Shown piece after piece: positions 7,762 to 15,710 of a DNA stretch of 64,000 nucleotides. Both the position numbers and the translations under genes were made by a program. The notes under the pieces were generated by a model. It did no database searches and was not told the origin of the DNA. It saw only the letters and a program-made list of their open reading frames with translations. This DNA is from an uncultured delta proteobacterium (lineage in GTDB: Bacteria; Myxococcota; Myxococcia; Myxococcales; 40CM-4-68-19): assembly GCA_903911145.1 (NCBI GenBank), contig CAIWCD010000018.1:124001-188000 (forward strand), given 5' to 3'. Every line of letters starts with the position of its first letter. Positions within the stretch are counted from its first letter, which is position 1.

Positions 7762-10692
7762 CTAAAACGTCGCCGCCAGCGTTATCCGGATCACCCGACC
7801 GTACTGCGTCACCAGATGGTGAGCGGTGGGGAGCTCGGTGCCGCCCGGCAGGTTCACCTGCTCGTTGAGCAGGTTCTGCGCATAGACGCCGTAGCGCAGG
7901 CCCCATTTGCTGTAGACGCCAGCGATGCCCATGTTCCAGCGCAGCGAATCGCCGACGGCGATCGGGGCGATGCTCGGGTTGTCTTCCTGCGTGAGGCGCG
8001 TGCCGTTGTAGATGAGCTCGGTGGCGAACGTCAGCGAGCCGGGGATGATCGGGTACATCAAACGAAGTGCGCCCGCCTGTGAGAGCGAGTTCGGCACCTG
8101 GACTCCCGTCGGGTCGGTTGAGTTTGCGTAGGCGTACCAGAGTTCGAAGAGCGTGCCCGCGCCCGGCTGCCAGCGCGCCTCCGCCTCGATGCCCCAGCTG
8201 ATCGCGGTGCCCGGAAGGTTCTGCAGCTGCGCGCAGTCGGGGCAGGGCGTGTAGTTGTGATCGAGCGTCACGTTGCCGATCAGGTCGGTGCCGCGGCTGT
8301 AGTAGACCGCTGCCATGATCGACACGTCGTCGGTGAGCTGGTGGGTATGCTCAAGCTCCGCCGTCATCACGCGCTCCGGATTGAGCTTCGGTGCGGCTGC
8401 CGTCGACGTGTAGTCGGTGTAGTAGCGCTCGGCGAATCCCGGAGCGCGGAACGCCTGCCCGAAGAGCAGCTTGGTGGTGCCGTCCTCGTAGGGCTGCACG
8501 ATCACGGCGATGCGCGGATTGAAGACCAGCGGCTTGGGCAGATTGGTGTGATCGTCCATGCGCAGCGCGGCGTTGATGCGGAAGCGCCGGTGCAGCGTCA
8601 GTTCGTCTCCGATGTACGCGCTGTAGACGGTCTCGCTGTTGGGGACGCCGCCAGCATTTCCCGCAGCGTTGTCGAAACCGACCGTGCCCGGGACAATCGA
8701 AGTGATGTGGATGCGAAGCCGATCCTGCGCCTCTCCACCGATGAAGAGGTGGTTCTTGAAAAACTCCGGCAGTCGCACGCGCAGCTCTCCCGAGAGCCAA
8801 TCCTCCTGCGTCGAGTCGTATCCCTGTCCGACGAGATAGGCGCTGCTGCCGCTGTATCGATAGGCGTCGTAGGAGATGCGCGCATCGAGGCCCAGCCCCG
8901 AGTCGAAGGTGTGATCGAAGTTCGCCTCGACAAATCCGCGACGGTCGATCGCCTGCGTTCCGGGCGCATTGAAGACCGTCTCGAAAGCCCCGGTGGGGAT
9001 CACCTTCTTGCGGCTCGTGTACGAGGCGATCAGCGAGAAGTCCTGCCAGCGCGCGCGCACGTCGCCGTGGCCGCTCTGCTCGCGGTCGAGATTCTGCGCG
9101 ATCTGCGCCTGTGAACCGCTCGCAGCCGGCGCCAGGTAAGCGGTGTTGCCGTCGCTGTTGGCGGCCGACGCGCGCAGCCAGGCGTAGCCCTGCTCTCCAG
9201 CGCTTGAGAGCGAGAGGTGTCCATACTCTTCGCCGTCGCTCCCCGCCGTCGCGGCTGCGCGGACGTGGTGTCCCTCGGGAGGAACCGAGTGGACCACGTT
9301 GATGACGGCGAAGAAGGCCGCGCTGCCGTAGAGCACCGAACCGGGACCGCGGATGATCTCGATGCGATCCACTTCGGAGAGATCGGCGTCGAACTCTCGT
9401 CCGATGAAGCTCTCGCCGTATGAGACCTCGTTGGTGATGTGCCCGTCGTTGAGCACCAGCACGCGATTGCCGAGCGTGCTCGGCGTGGAGACGCCACGCA
9501 CGCCGAGTGAGCTGTAGGTGTGGTCGTCGGTGACGTAGAGGCCGCGCACCGATCGCAGCGCTTCAGCGAGCGTCGCGTAGCCGAACGCGCGGATCTCGTC
9601 GCCGGAGATGACGGTGATGCTCGCCGGTGCGTCCTCTGCGCGGGTCAGCTTGCGCTCGGCCGCGACCACCTTGGGCTGCGCGTAGCGCAGTCGTGCCTCG
9701 ACGAACGTGCGCTCATCGACTTTCACCTCGACCACGCGAAGCACGGTCTCGCGGCTCTCGTAGCTGATCTCGACCTTGCGCACGCCGGCCGTGACTCCAT
9801 CGATCACGCCGGGCGTGAAGCCGACCTCTTTCCCGTCGACACGGATCAGTGCGCCGTCGAGGTTCGCCTTGACCACCAGTGTCCCCGCTGGCGCCGGAAC
9901 GGGCAGCAGCTTGAACTTCAGTCGTGCGGTGTCCGCCGCCGGGATCTCCACGCTCAGCTGCTGCGTCACGTATCCTGGCGCGCTCACGTAGACGGTGTGA
10001 TGCCCGGGCAGGATGTTCGCGCGCCCGCTCTTCTCGAGGAGCTGCTCGCCATCCGCCTCGTCGACGCGCAACTCGAACTGCGCGGGCTCGCCTTGCACTT
10101 CGAGCGCGCCATAGATGCGCTCGAGCGCGGTTCCCACGCGCGAGGTCTTGCCGGTCACCAGCGTCACCTCGGTGGTTCGCGACTTGTAGCCCGGGGCTTC
10201 GATGATCGCCGTCTCCTTGCCAGGCCTGAGCGCGAGCGTGATCGGCGTCTGTCCTCGCGCGCCGAGATCCTTGCGGTTGATGAAGACGGTCGCACCCGGA
10301 GGATCGGTCTTCACCTCGAGCAGAGCGAGCTGCGGCTTGAGCCGTTCGAGCGCCGTGTCGAGCTCCTTGCGATCGTCGGCCGGCATCGCGTCGTTCTGGA
10401 CCTCCGAGTAGAAGCGCCACGCCTCGTTGAACATCTGCAGCTTCTCGAAGCAGCGCGCGATGTTGAAGATGACGTTCCGGTTGCGCACCAGCCGGTTGGA
10501 CGCGAGGAACTCGCTGAGCGCATCCTCGATGTGTCCGCCGTGATAGAGCGCCGCGCCGCGCCGGAAGCGGAAGTCGGCCTCGTCGGCGGTGTCGTCGGCC
10601 TTGAGCGCGGGCGAGAGCGCCAGCAGCACCGCGAGCAGCGCGACGAAGGCGAAATGCTTTGAGTGCCAATGATTGGAATGCAAACGATTCAT
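7762..10692 (-). CDS. TonB-dependent receptor with N-terminal PEGA repeats
   Basis: A 976-aa outer-membrane receptor with an unusual front. A signal peptide (residues 1-31, cut after ALKA) is followed by a TPR-like helical stretch (about 35-115) and then three PEGA-like beta repeats (about 120-190, 195-265, 280-345; e.g. TDPPGATVFINRKDLG). The plug domain starts near residue 350 (DAPASITVISGDEIR, RIEIIRGPGSVLYGS), and a beta-barrel ends in the terminal aromatic LAATF. PEGA repeats are thought to bind cell-wall or surface components and are rare in TonB receptors. The start codon was chosen for the signal peptide; its n-region is encoded by a copy of the dispersed repeat. Likely downstream partner of the Imm1-like and kinase genes. 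Substrate unknown. Confidence 0.88.
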   Translation of the reverse strand: MNRLHSNHWHSKHFAFVALLAVLLALSPALKADDTADEADFRFRRGAALYHGGHIEDALSEFLASNRLVRNRNVIFNIARCFEKLQMFNEAWRFYSEVQNDAMPADDRKELDTALERLKPQLALLEVKTDPPGATVFINRKDLGARGQTPITLALRPGKETAIIEAPGYKSRTTEVTLVTGKTSRVGTALERIYGALEVQGEPAQFELRVDEADGEQLLEKSGRANILPGHHTVYVSAPGYVTQQLSVEIPAADTARLKFKLLPVPAPAGTLVVKANLDGALIRVDGKEVGFTPGVIDGVTAGVRKVEISYESRETVLRVVEVKVDERTFVEARLRYAQPKVVAAERKLTRAEDAPASITVISGDEIRAFGYATLAEALRSVRGLYVTDDHTYSSLGVRGVSTPSTLGNRVLVLNDGHITNEVSYGESFIGREFDADLSEVDRIEIIRGPGSVLYGSAAFFAVINVVHSVPPEGHHVRAAATAGSDGEEYGHLSLSSAGEQGYAWLRASAANSDGNTAYLAPAASGSQAQIAQNLDREQSGHGDVRARWQDFSLIASYTSRKKVIPTGAFETVFNAPGTQAIDRRGFVEANFDHTFDSGLGLDARISYDAYRYSGSSAYLVGQGYDSTQEDWLSGELRVRLPEFFKNHLFIGGEAQDRLRIHITSIVPGTVGFDNAAGNAGGVPNSETVYSAYIGDELTLHRRFRINAALRMDDHTNLPKPLVFNPRIAVIVQPYEDGTTKLLFGQAFRAPGFAERYYTDYTSTAAAPKLNPERVMTAELEHTHQLTDDVSIMAAVYYSRGTDLIGNVTLDHNYTPCPDCAQLQNLPGTAISWGIEAEARWQPGAGTLFELWYAYANSTDPTGVQVPNSLSQAGALRLMYPIIPGSLTFATELIYNGTRLTQEDNPSIAPIAVGDSLRWNMGIAGVYSKWGLRYGVYAQNLLNEQVNLPGGTELPTAHHLVTQYGRVIRITLAATF
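10655..10689. repeat. Dispersed palindromic repeat, full copy in a signal-peptide region
   Basis: The arms TTTGAGTGCCAAT and ATTGGAATGCAAA flank a single G. The copy covers codons 2-13 of the TonB receptor and encodes NRLHSNHWHSKH before the hydrophobic core of the signal peptide. Confidence 0.85.
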
Positions 10693-10738
10693 GACGTCCG
10701 CTCTCTCTGGGCAACCCGAGGTGATTGCCGACACGCTG

Positions 10739-11149
10739 CTACGACTTTCGCGCGCGTCGCTTCTGCGTCGTGCGTGGCGCAGGCGGAACGGTTGCGTCGT
10801 CGTGCCACGGTATTTGCGGTGGTCTTTCGCCACTGCGCAAGAACTCGTCCGCGGCGCGGAGCGCGACAAAGACAGGAACCGTCCAATCGGAGGGGAATCG
10901 GCAGCTGTCTCCGCGGCCGATGCGGAACTCAAGTTCAACGCCGCTTCCGCGCTTCTGCTCGCTCGCTGGCCTCCGCGACGTAAACCCGGGATCGCCGTGG
11001 TGCCGGACGAAGAAGCAGAGCGCGCGCTCGCCGGACTTGAGCAGCGCCATCGATGCGCCGCCGTTCACCGAGAGCCAGACCTCCGCGAACTCCACCGCGG
11101 CGCAGCCCAGCAAGGCCAGGCGCAGTTCGCGCGGATCGCAGGAGTCCAC
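10739..11149 (-). CDS. Imm1-family immunity-like protein
   Basis: A 136-aa product. The C-terminal block CRFPSDWTVPVFVALRAADE followed by FLRSGERPPQIPWHDD matches the Imm1 signature, in which a (Y/F)P..W.(V/L)P stretch precedes a helix and (G/E)RP...W. GERALCFFVRHHGDPGFTSR fits the central strands. Imm1 proteins neutralise secreted polymorphic toxins, mostly nucleases or deaminases. The GTG start is the first usual start codon, but family-like sequence (RIDLLIDGRAV) continues upstream in frame to about 11180, so translation may begin at a rare codon such as CTG 11200, just after the kinase stop. It lies between kinase and TonB receptor genes on the same strand. No toxin gene is visible. The tail is Arg/Lys-rich. 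Confidence 0.65.
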   Translation of the reverse strand: MDSCDPRELRLALLGCAAVEFAEVWLSVNGGASMALLKSGERALCFFVRHHGDPGFTSRRPASEQKRGSGVELEFRIGRGDSCRFPSDWTVPVFVALRAADEFLRSGERPPQIPWHDDATVPPAPRTTQKRRARKS

Positions 11150-11207
11150 GGCGCGTCCGTCGATCAGCAGATCGATGCGCTCTGGTCTCGTCGAGCCCAG
11201 CCGGCCC

Positions 11208-12971
11208 TCAGCGCTCGCCCTTGATGTCGTGGAGCTGCGGCGGCGCCTCGTGCGGGGGCGCCTCGTGCGGCTGCACCGCCTCTGCGATCTTCTTGAGGCG
11301 CACCGTGATGTCCTGCTTCTCGCTCGTCACCGACACTGTTTGCGTCAGCTCACGATAGCCGCTCAGCGAGAAGGTCAGCTTGTGCTCGCCGCGCGTCGTC
11401 GTCCAGACATACGGCGTCTTGCCGAGCAGCAGCGCGCCGTCGCTGACGTCCGCCTCTTCCGGATCGCTCTTGATCTGAACATTGACCGTCTGCGGCGCGA
11501 GCTTCTCGAGCTTGTAGTTGTGCTGTTGCGCGCCGGCCTTGAGCGGGAGCTGTGCGTCGATCGGCTGGTATCCGTCGAGGGAAAGCTGCACGTGCGCGGT
11601 TGCTTCTTGAAGCGCGAGTGGCTTGCTGGGCGTCGTCCCGACCGGCGCATCATCGACGAGCAGCGTCGCTCCGGGAGGCGTGCTCTGGATGGTCAGGTTG
11701 GTCACTGCGATCGCGGGCGGTGCATTCGGCCTGAGCAGCAGCACCACGGTCGCCACCAGGCCCGCGATGATGACGCCGACCGCGATCCCGAGATTTCGCT
11801 TCGGCTGCGGAAACGGCGCCGCTCCGCTCTCTGTGTTGATCTGCGAGAGGTCGATCTGGCTCTTGCCGTCGGTCGAGTTGGGCCGCTGGTTGACCGTGCC
11901 CCGGCCCGACGGAGTGCGCGCAGTCGCGGGCATGCTCGGGTTGCTGGTTCGCGACGGAGAGCCACCGGGCCCTCCGCGTCCGCCGAGTTGCTCGGGCAGC
12001 ACTTCGAGGCCGGGATCGCCGAGCAGTGGACCGAGCTTCGACTCCTTCTCGAGCCGCTCGCCGTAGACGCCCTTGAGGAACTCGCCGAGGTGCGCGTTCG
12101 ACGCGCTCATGCGTCCGCGAATCAGCCAATCTTCCAGTGCGAGCCGGAACTCCTGCGCCGTCTGGAAGCGCTGGTCGGGATCCTGTGCCAGCGCGTGCAG
12201 CACGATTCCATCGAGGCTCTGCGGCAGATTGGGATTGAGCGACGATGGCGGCGGCACGCGCGTCTGGCGAACGCGTTCTAGCGTCTCGACATCGCTGTCG
12301 GCCTTGAAGAGCCTCCGCCCGGTGAGCAACTCGTGCAGCACGACGCCGAGCGCGAAGATGTCGGTGCGCCCGTCGATCTCCTTGCCCGCGACCTGCTCGG
12401 GACTCATGTAGCTGTACTTGCCCTTGAGCGCGCCGGTGCGCGTGTGCTGCGCGCGGCCCGCCGCCTTGGCGACGCCGAAGTCGATCACCTTCACCCCGCC
12501 CTCGAACGTCACGAGGATGTTCTGCGGAGAGATGTCGCGATGGACGATGTTGTAGGGGCGCCCTTCGCCATCGTGCAGCGCGTGCGCGAACGCGAGTCCT
12601 GCGGCAGCATCGGCGATGATCCGGCAGATGAGCGGTACGCGCAACGGCTTGCCCGCCTGCTCGCACGCGCGAAACAGCCGGCGCAGATCGTCGCCGCGCA
12701 GGTACTCCATCGCGATGTAATAGGTGGACTCGACCTGCTCGAACTCGAAGACCTGGCAGATGTTCGGGTGGATGAGCTGGCCCGTCAGCCGCGCTTCATC
12801 CTTGAACATGGTGATGAACTCCTCATCCTCGCAGAGATGAGGAAGGAGCGTCTTGATCACCAGCAGCTTGGAGAAGCCATCGAGACCGCGCTGGCGGGCA
12901 AGGTAGACCTCGCCCATGCCACCACCGGCGAGACGTTTGAGAAGTTCGTAGCGGCCGAAGGACGGGTGCAT
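11208..12971 (-). CDS. Transmembrane Ser/Thr protein kinase with PEGA domains
   Basis: A 587-aa Hanks-type kinase. The glycine loop is LAGGGMGEVYLAR, followed by the ATP-anchoring Lys40 (LLVIKTLLPHL), the catalytic loop HRDISPQNILV, DFGVAKA and the MSPEQVAG activation segment. A Ser/Pro-rich linker leads to one membrane helix (about 391-412). The extracytoplasmic part has two PEGA repeats (STPPGATLLVDDAPVG and the DPEEADVSDGALLLG copy) and an acidic, His-containing tail. HRDISPQN and PEGA repeats are typical of myxobacterial kinases. The ATG start precedes FGRYELLKRL directly. It heads the presumed kinase-Imm1-TonB operon and is divergent from the DUF4337 gene, with an 81-nt shared promoter gap. 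Confidence 0.92.
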   Translation of the reverse strand: MHPSFGRYELLKRLAGGGMGEVYLARQRGLDGFSKLLVIKTLLPHLCEDEEFITMFKDEARLTGQLIHPNICQVFEFEQVESTYYIAMEYLRGDDLRRLFRACEQAGKPLRVPLICRIIADAAAGLAFAHALHDGEGRPYNIVHRDISPQNILVTFEGGVKVIDFGVAKAAGRAQHTRTGALKGKYSYMSPEQVAGKEIDGRTDIFALGVVLHELLTGRRLFKADSDVETLERVRQTRVPPPSSLNPNLPQSLDGIVLHALAQDPDQRFQTAQEFRLALEDWLIRGRMSASNAHLGEFLKGVYGERLEKESKLGPLLGDPGLEVLPEQLGGRGGPGGSPSRTSNPSMPATARTPSGRGTVNQRPNSTDGKSQIDLSQINTESGAAPFPQPKRNLGIAVGVIIAGLVATVVLLLRPNAPPAIAVTNLTIQSTPPGATLLVDDAPVGTTPSKPLALQEATAHVQLSLDGYQPIDAQLPLKAGAQQHNYKLEKLAPQTVNVQIKSDPEEADVSDGALLLGKTPYVWTTTRGEHKLTFSLSGYRELTQTVSVTSEKQDITVRLKKIAEAVQPHEAPPHEAPPQLHDIKGER

Positions 12972-13052
12972 CGCGAAAAAAATGTAGCACACGCGAGGCG
13001 GTCGGCGAGTTGAAGAAGGTCGCGTGCGCTCGCCGTTTGATACACTCCACAC

Positions 13053-13682
13053 ATGACCCAGACCGAGGCTGGCGCTGAAGGCGCCCCGAGACCGTCCAAT
13101 CCGAACGACCCCGCCAGTGCACACGCGCCGCTCGCGAAGAGCCATCGCTGGCACGAGCATCTTCCGCGCACGACGGCGGCGCTGGCTGTGCTCGCGGCGG
13201 TCTCCTCGGGCCAGTACACCGGCCAGTTCTCTCGCACGATTCTCGCGCAGGCCGAGGTGAGCGATCAGTGGAGCTACTACCAGGCCAAGTCGATCAAGCG
13301 GCACCTGACCCAGAACCAGGTCGACCTCTCTCGCGCGCTCGCGCAGGGCCACCCCGAGATGGCTGCGCAGCTCGAGGAGTTCGAGAAGAAGAACGCACTC
13401 GACGCCAAGAAGTACGAGGCCGATCTCGCGCAGATCCAGGCGGGCGCGAAGAAGATGGAGGACGAGAAGCTGCGCCATGAGAAACAGGGCGATCGCTTCC
13501 AGTTCGCGTTCGTCATTCTGCAGATGGGCGTGGTGCTCTCGACAGTGGCTGCGAGCGCGCGTCGGCGTGAACTCTGGATCTTCGCGATCCTCTGCGGCGT
13601 GCTGGGACTGCTCATCGCCGGTGACGCGTTCCTGCTGCTCGATCTGCGGCTGCGCCATCTGCCGCCGTTCGCTGGTGGCTAG
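13053..13682 (+). CDS. DUF4337 family membrane protein
   Basis: A 209-aa protein with an N-terminal helix (AALAVLAAVSSGQYTG), then SDQWSYYQAKSIKRHL, the signature stretch of DUF4337. A coiled-coil of about 70 residues rich in Glu/Lys/Ala follows, then two C-terminal hydrophobic helices. The family is inner-membrane and its function is unknown. A TTTGATACACT sequence just upstream could supply a -10 element. It ends 3 nt before the GTG of the ETHE1-like gene, so the two are probably co-transcribed. Confidence 0.8.
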   Translation: MTQTEAGAEGAPRPSNPNDPASAHAPLAKSHRWHEHLPRTTAALAVLAAVSSGQYTGQFSRTILAQAEVSDQWSYYQAKSIKRHLTQNQVDLSRALAQGHPEMAAQLEEFEKKNALDAKKYEADLAQIQAGAKKMEDEKLRHEKQGDRFQFAFVILQMGVVLSTVAASARRRELWIFAILCGVLGLLIAGDAFLLLDLRLRHLPPFAGG

Positions 13683-13685
13683 CGC

Positions 13686-14375
13686 GTGCCGGCTTTGATG
13701 CTGCGCCAGCTCTTCGATGCGACGAGCTCTGCCTTCACCTATCTGCTCGTCGATCCGGTCACGCGCGAGGCGGCGCTGATCGATCCGGTCCGCGAACAGC
13801 TTGAGCGGGACGTCTCGTTGGTGCGCGAGCTGGGGCTCACCTTGCGCTACTCGCTTGAGACGCACGTGCATGCCGACCACGTCACGAGCGCGGCCGCGAT
13901 CAGGGAGCGCACGGGCGCGAAACTGGTCGCAGGCGCGATGGGCGCGAGCTGTGCCGATCTGCATCTGCAAGGCGGAGAGTCGCTGGCGCTGGGCGCGTTC
14001 AGCATCCGCGCGCTGGCGACGCCGGGGCACACCGACGACTCGCTCAGCTACCTCTGCGCGGACCATGTGTTCACCGGAGATGCGCTCCTGGTGCGGACTT
14101 GCGGTCGCACCGATTTCCAGAACGGCGATCCAGGTGCGCTCTTCGATTCGATCACGCAGGTCCTCTTCGCGCTCGACGAGGAGACCGTTGTCTGTCCGGC
14201 GCACGACTACGTCGGCTTCACCACCTCGACGATCGGTGAAGAGAAGCGCTGGAACTCACGCGCAGCGGGCCGCACCCGCGACGAGTTCATCACGCTGATG
14301 CGCGGGCTCCAGCTGCCCGAGCCGAAGTTGATTCACGAGGCGGTGCCGCTCAACCGCGCCTGCGGCCAGCCCTAG
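13686..14375 (+). CDS. ETHE1-type persulfide dioxygenase (MBL fold)
   Basis: A 229-aa metallo-beta-lactamase-fold enzyme. The metal-binding signature is THVHADH, with further ligands in ATPGHTDDSLSY, FTGDALLVRTCGRTDFQNGD and CPAHDY. The GRTDFQ.GD block is characteristic of ETHE1-like sulfur dioxygenases, which use a mononuclear Fe(II) to oxidise glutathione persulfide to sulfite. The length fits. GTG start at 13686; an in-frame ATG lies four codons on. It follows the DUF4337 gene with almost no gap. No rhodanese or sulfide:quinone reductase is adjacent. Confidence 0.88.
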   Translation: MPALMLRQLFDATSSAFTYLLVDPVTREAALIDPVREQLERDVSLVRELGLTLRYSLETHVHADHVTSAAAIRERTGAKLVAGAMGASCADLHLQGGESLALGAFSIRALATPGHTDDSLSYLCADHVFTGDALLVRTCGRTDFQNGDPGALFDSITQVLFALDEETVVCPAHDYVGFTTSTIGEEKRWNSRAAGRTRDEFITLMRGLQLPEPKLIHEAVPLNRACGQP

Positions 14376-14418
14376 CGATTTTTCAGGCGCGCGATTTCGG
14401 GCGCGTGGGCGCGTCTCG

Positions 14419-15105
14419 TCAGCTGCAGAGGTGTGTGCGCAGCCACTCGTGCAGCGGCGCGTAGCCTCGCGCGGCAGCTTCGGCCTTGTCGAGCAGCTCA
14501 TGGCTGCTCATCCACGCGCCGCCCTTGAGGGTCTGCGTGACGAAGAGCCCCTTGTGCTTCGCGAGCTCGACGCGCGGATGATCGACCGGGACGCCCCGCG
14601 GTGGCTTGCCGAGCTTCTCTCCCTCGGCGAGCAGTCCGCGCTTCTTCGCCGCTCCCAGCGCGGCCGAGAGCGCATCGCCGCTCTCCTCGTTCATCACCCG
14701 CTTGCGATACCGCTCGAGCTGCGCCTCCTCGAAGAGCTGGAGTCCGCCGATGAAGCACATCTCCTGGGGCGCGACGCGCAGGTTCAGGCTTGGCGCGCTC
14801 TGCTTGTCGGCGCCCTCCCAGAGCACGACCTCGGCGTGCGTTTCGTAGGGCCGCTTGTCGCGCGAGAAGCGAACGTCGCGGTTGAGCCGATAGAGGCTTC
14901 CGCCCACGCGCGGCACGAACGTGAGGTTGGGCAGAACGTCGGAAAGCCGCGCCTGGAGCGCTCCGCAGAGCGCGGTCATCGCCGGCAACAGCTCGTTGTC
15001 CCAGGCCTCGCGGTGGGCGTCGAACCACTCCTTCTCGTTGTGCTCCGCGAGTTCGGCGAGGAACGCAAGGCCACGCTGTGGGATGCCAGCAAATGATTCG
15101 GACAT
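14419..15105 (-). CDS. DUF2461 (TIGR02453) family protein
   Basis: A 228-aa soluble protein. It has the family's opening F....GLAFLAELAEHNEKEWFDAH, then SLYRLNRDVRFSRDKRPYET, CFIGGLQLFEE and the closing VDHPRVELAKHKGLF. The biochemical role of this widely distributed family is unknown. The ATG was chosen because family similarity begins about six residues after it; the frame stays open upstream only as a shadow of the peroxiredoxin gene. It lies 20 nt downstream of the peroxiredoxin gene on the same strand, so they probably share a transcript. Confidence 0.85.
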   Translation of the reverse strand: MSESFAGIPQRGLAFLAELAEHNEKEWFDAHREAWDNELLPAMTALCGALQARLSDVLPNLTFVPRVGGSLYRLNRDVRFSRDKRPYETHAEVVLWEGADKQSAPSLNLRVAPQEMCFIGGLQLFEEAQLERYRKRVMNEESGDALSAALGAAKKRGLLAEGEKLGKPPRGVPVDHPRVELAKHKGLFVTQTLKGGAWMSSHELLDKAEAAARGYAPLHEWLRTHLCS

Positions 15106-15125
15106 CGCGCCCCCGCTTGAGTTCG

Positions 15126-15584
15126 CTAGACTGCGCAGCTGCTGAGCTGCTGGAAGTAGGCCGCCTCGTCGCGCGCGTCGCCCGGATTGTTCACGGTGAT
15201 GCCGCGGATGATGCCGTCCTTGTCGATGATGAACGTGCCGCGCTTGGCGATCCCCTTGTCCTCCAGATAGACGCCGTAGAGCTGCGCGACCTGGCCCTTG
15301 GGGTGGAAGTCCGCCAGCAGCGTGGCCGCGAGGTTCTCGTCGCGCTTGAACGCCGCGTGTGTAAACCGGCTGTCGACGGAGACGCCGAGCACTTTCGCGT
15401 GGGCCTGCTCGTAGCGATCCTTGTGCGAGGTGATCTCGTGCAGCTCCTTGGTGCAGATGCCGGAGAAGTCGAGCGGGTAGAAGAAGAGCACCACGTTCTG
15501 TCCGCGGAAGCTCGACAGCTTCGTCGCCTTGCCGGTCTCGTCGTTCAGCTCGAAGTCGGGGGCCTGGTCGCCAATCTTCAGCAT
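15126..15584 (-). CDS. Peroxiredoxin (AhpC/TSA family)
   Basis: A 152-aa thioredoxin-fold peroxidase that reduces peroxides through Cys44 in FYPLDFSGICTKEL. This spelling is closer to AhpE/BCP-type enzymes than to the VCPTE of typical 2-Cys AhpC. A second Cys at position 150, two residues from the end, could act as a resolving cysteine. TFIIDKDGIIRGI is the conserved back strand. The length is normal for the single-domain class. The ATG has a GAG-containing stretch upstream. First gene of a likely two-gene unit with the DUF2461 gene; divergent from the Kdo hydroxylase gene. Confidence 0.9.
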   Translation of the reverse strand: MLKIGDQAPDFELNDETGKATKLSSFRGQNVVLFFYPLDFSGICTKELHEITSHKDRYEQAHAKVLGVSVDSRFTHAAFKRDENLAATLLADFHPKGQVAQLYGVYLEDKGIAKRGTFIIDKDGIIRGITVNNPGDARDEAAYFQQLSSCAV

Positions 15585-15710
15585 GGGTGCTCCTGGTTGA
15601 GAAAGGGAGCGCTCGCAGTAGCAAGAGCGGTGGGGCGGCGGCAAGAGGACAAGCACTTGAGGCAGTCGTCGCTTGCGGAACCTGCGCGCGGCCTCTACCT
15701 TGCGCGGCCG

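Noticed and set aside
9520-10662. Long plus-strand open frame of about 380 codons opposite the TonB receptor
   Set aside because: Arg/His/Asp-rich composition typical of antisense frames in GC-rich genes; the opposite strand encodes clear PEGA and plug motifs.
10725-12281. Plus-strand open frame of 518 codons opposite the Imm1-like and kinase genes
   Set aside because: Shadow of two genes with recognisable domains; the predicted product has low-complexity Arg-rich sequence and no family likeness.
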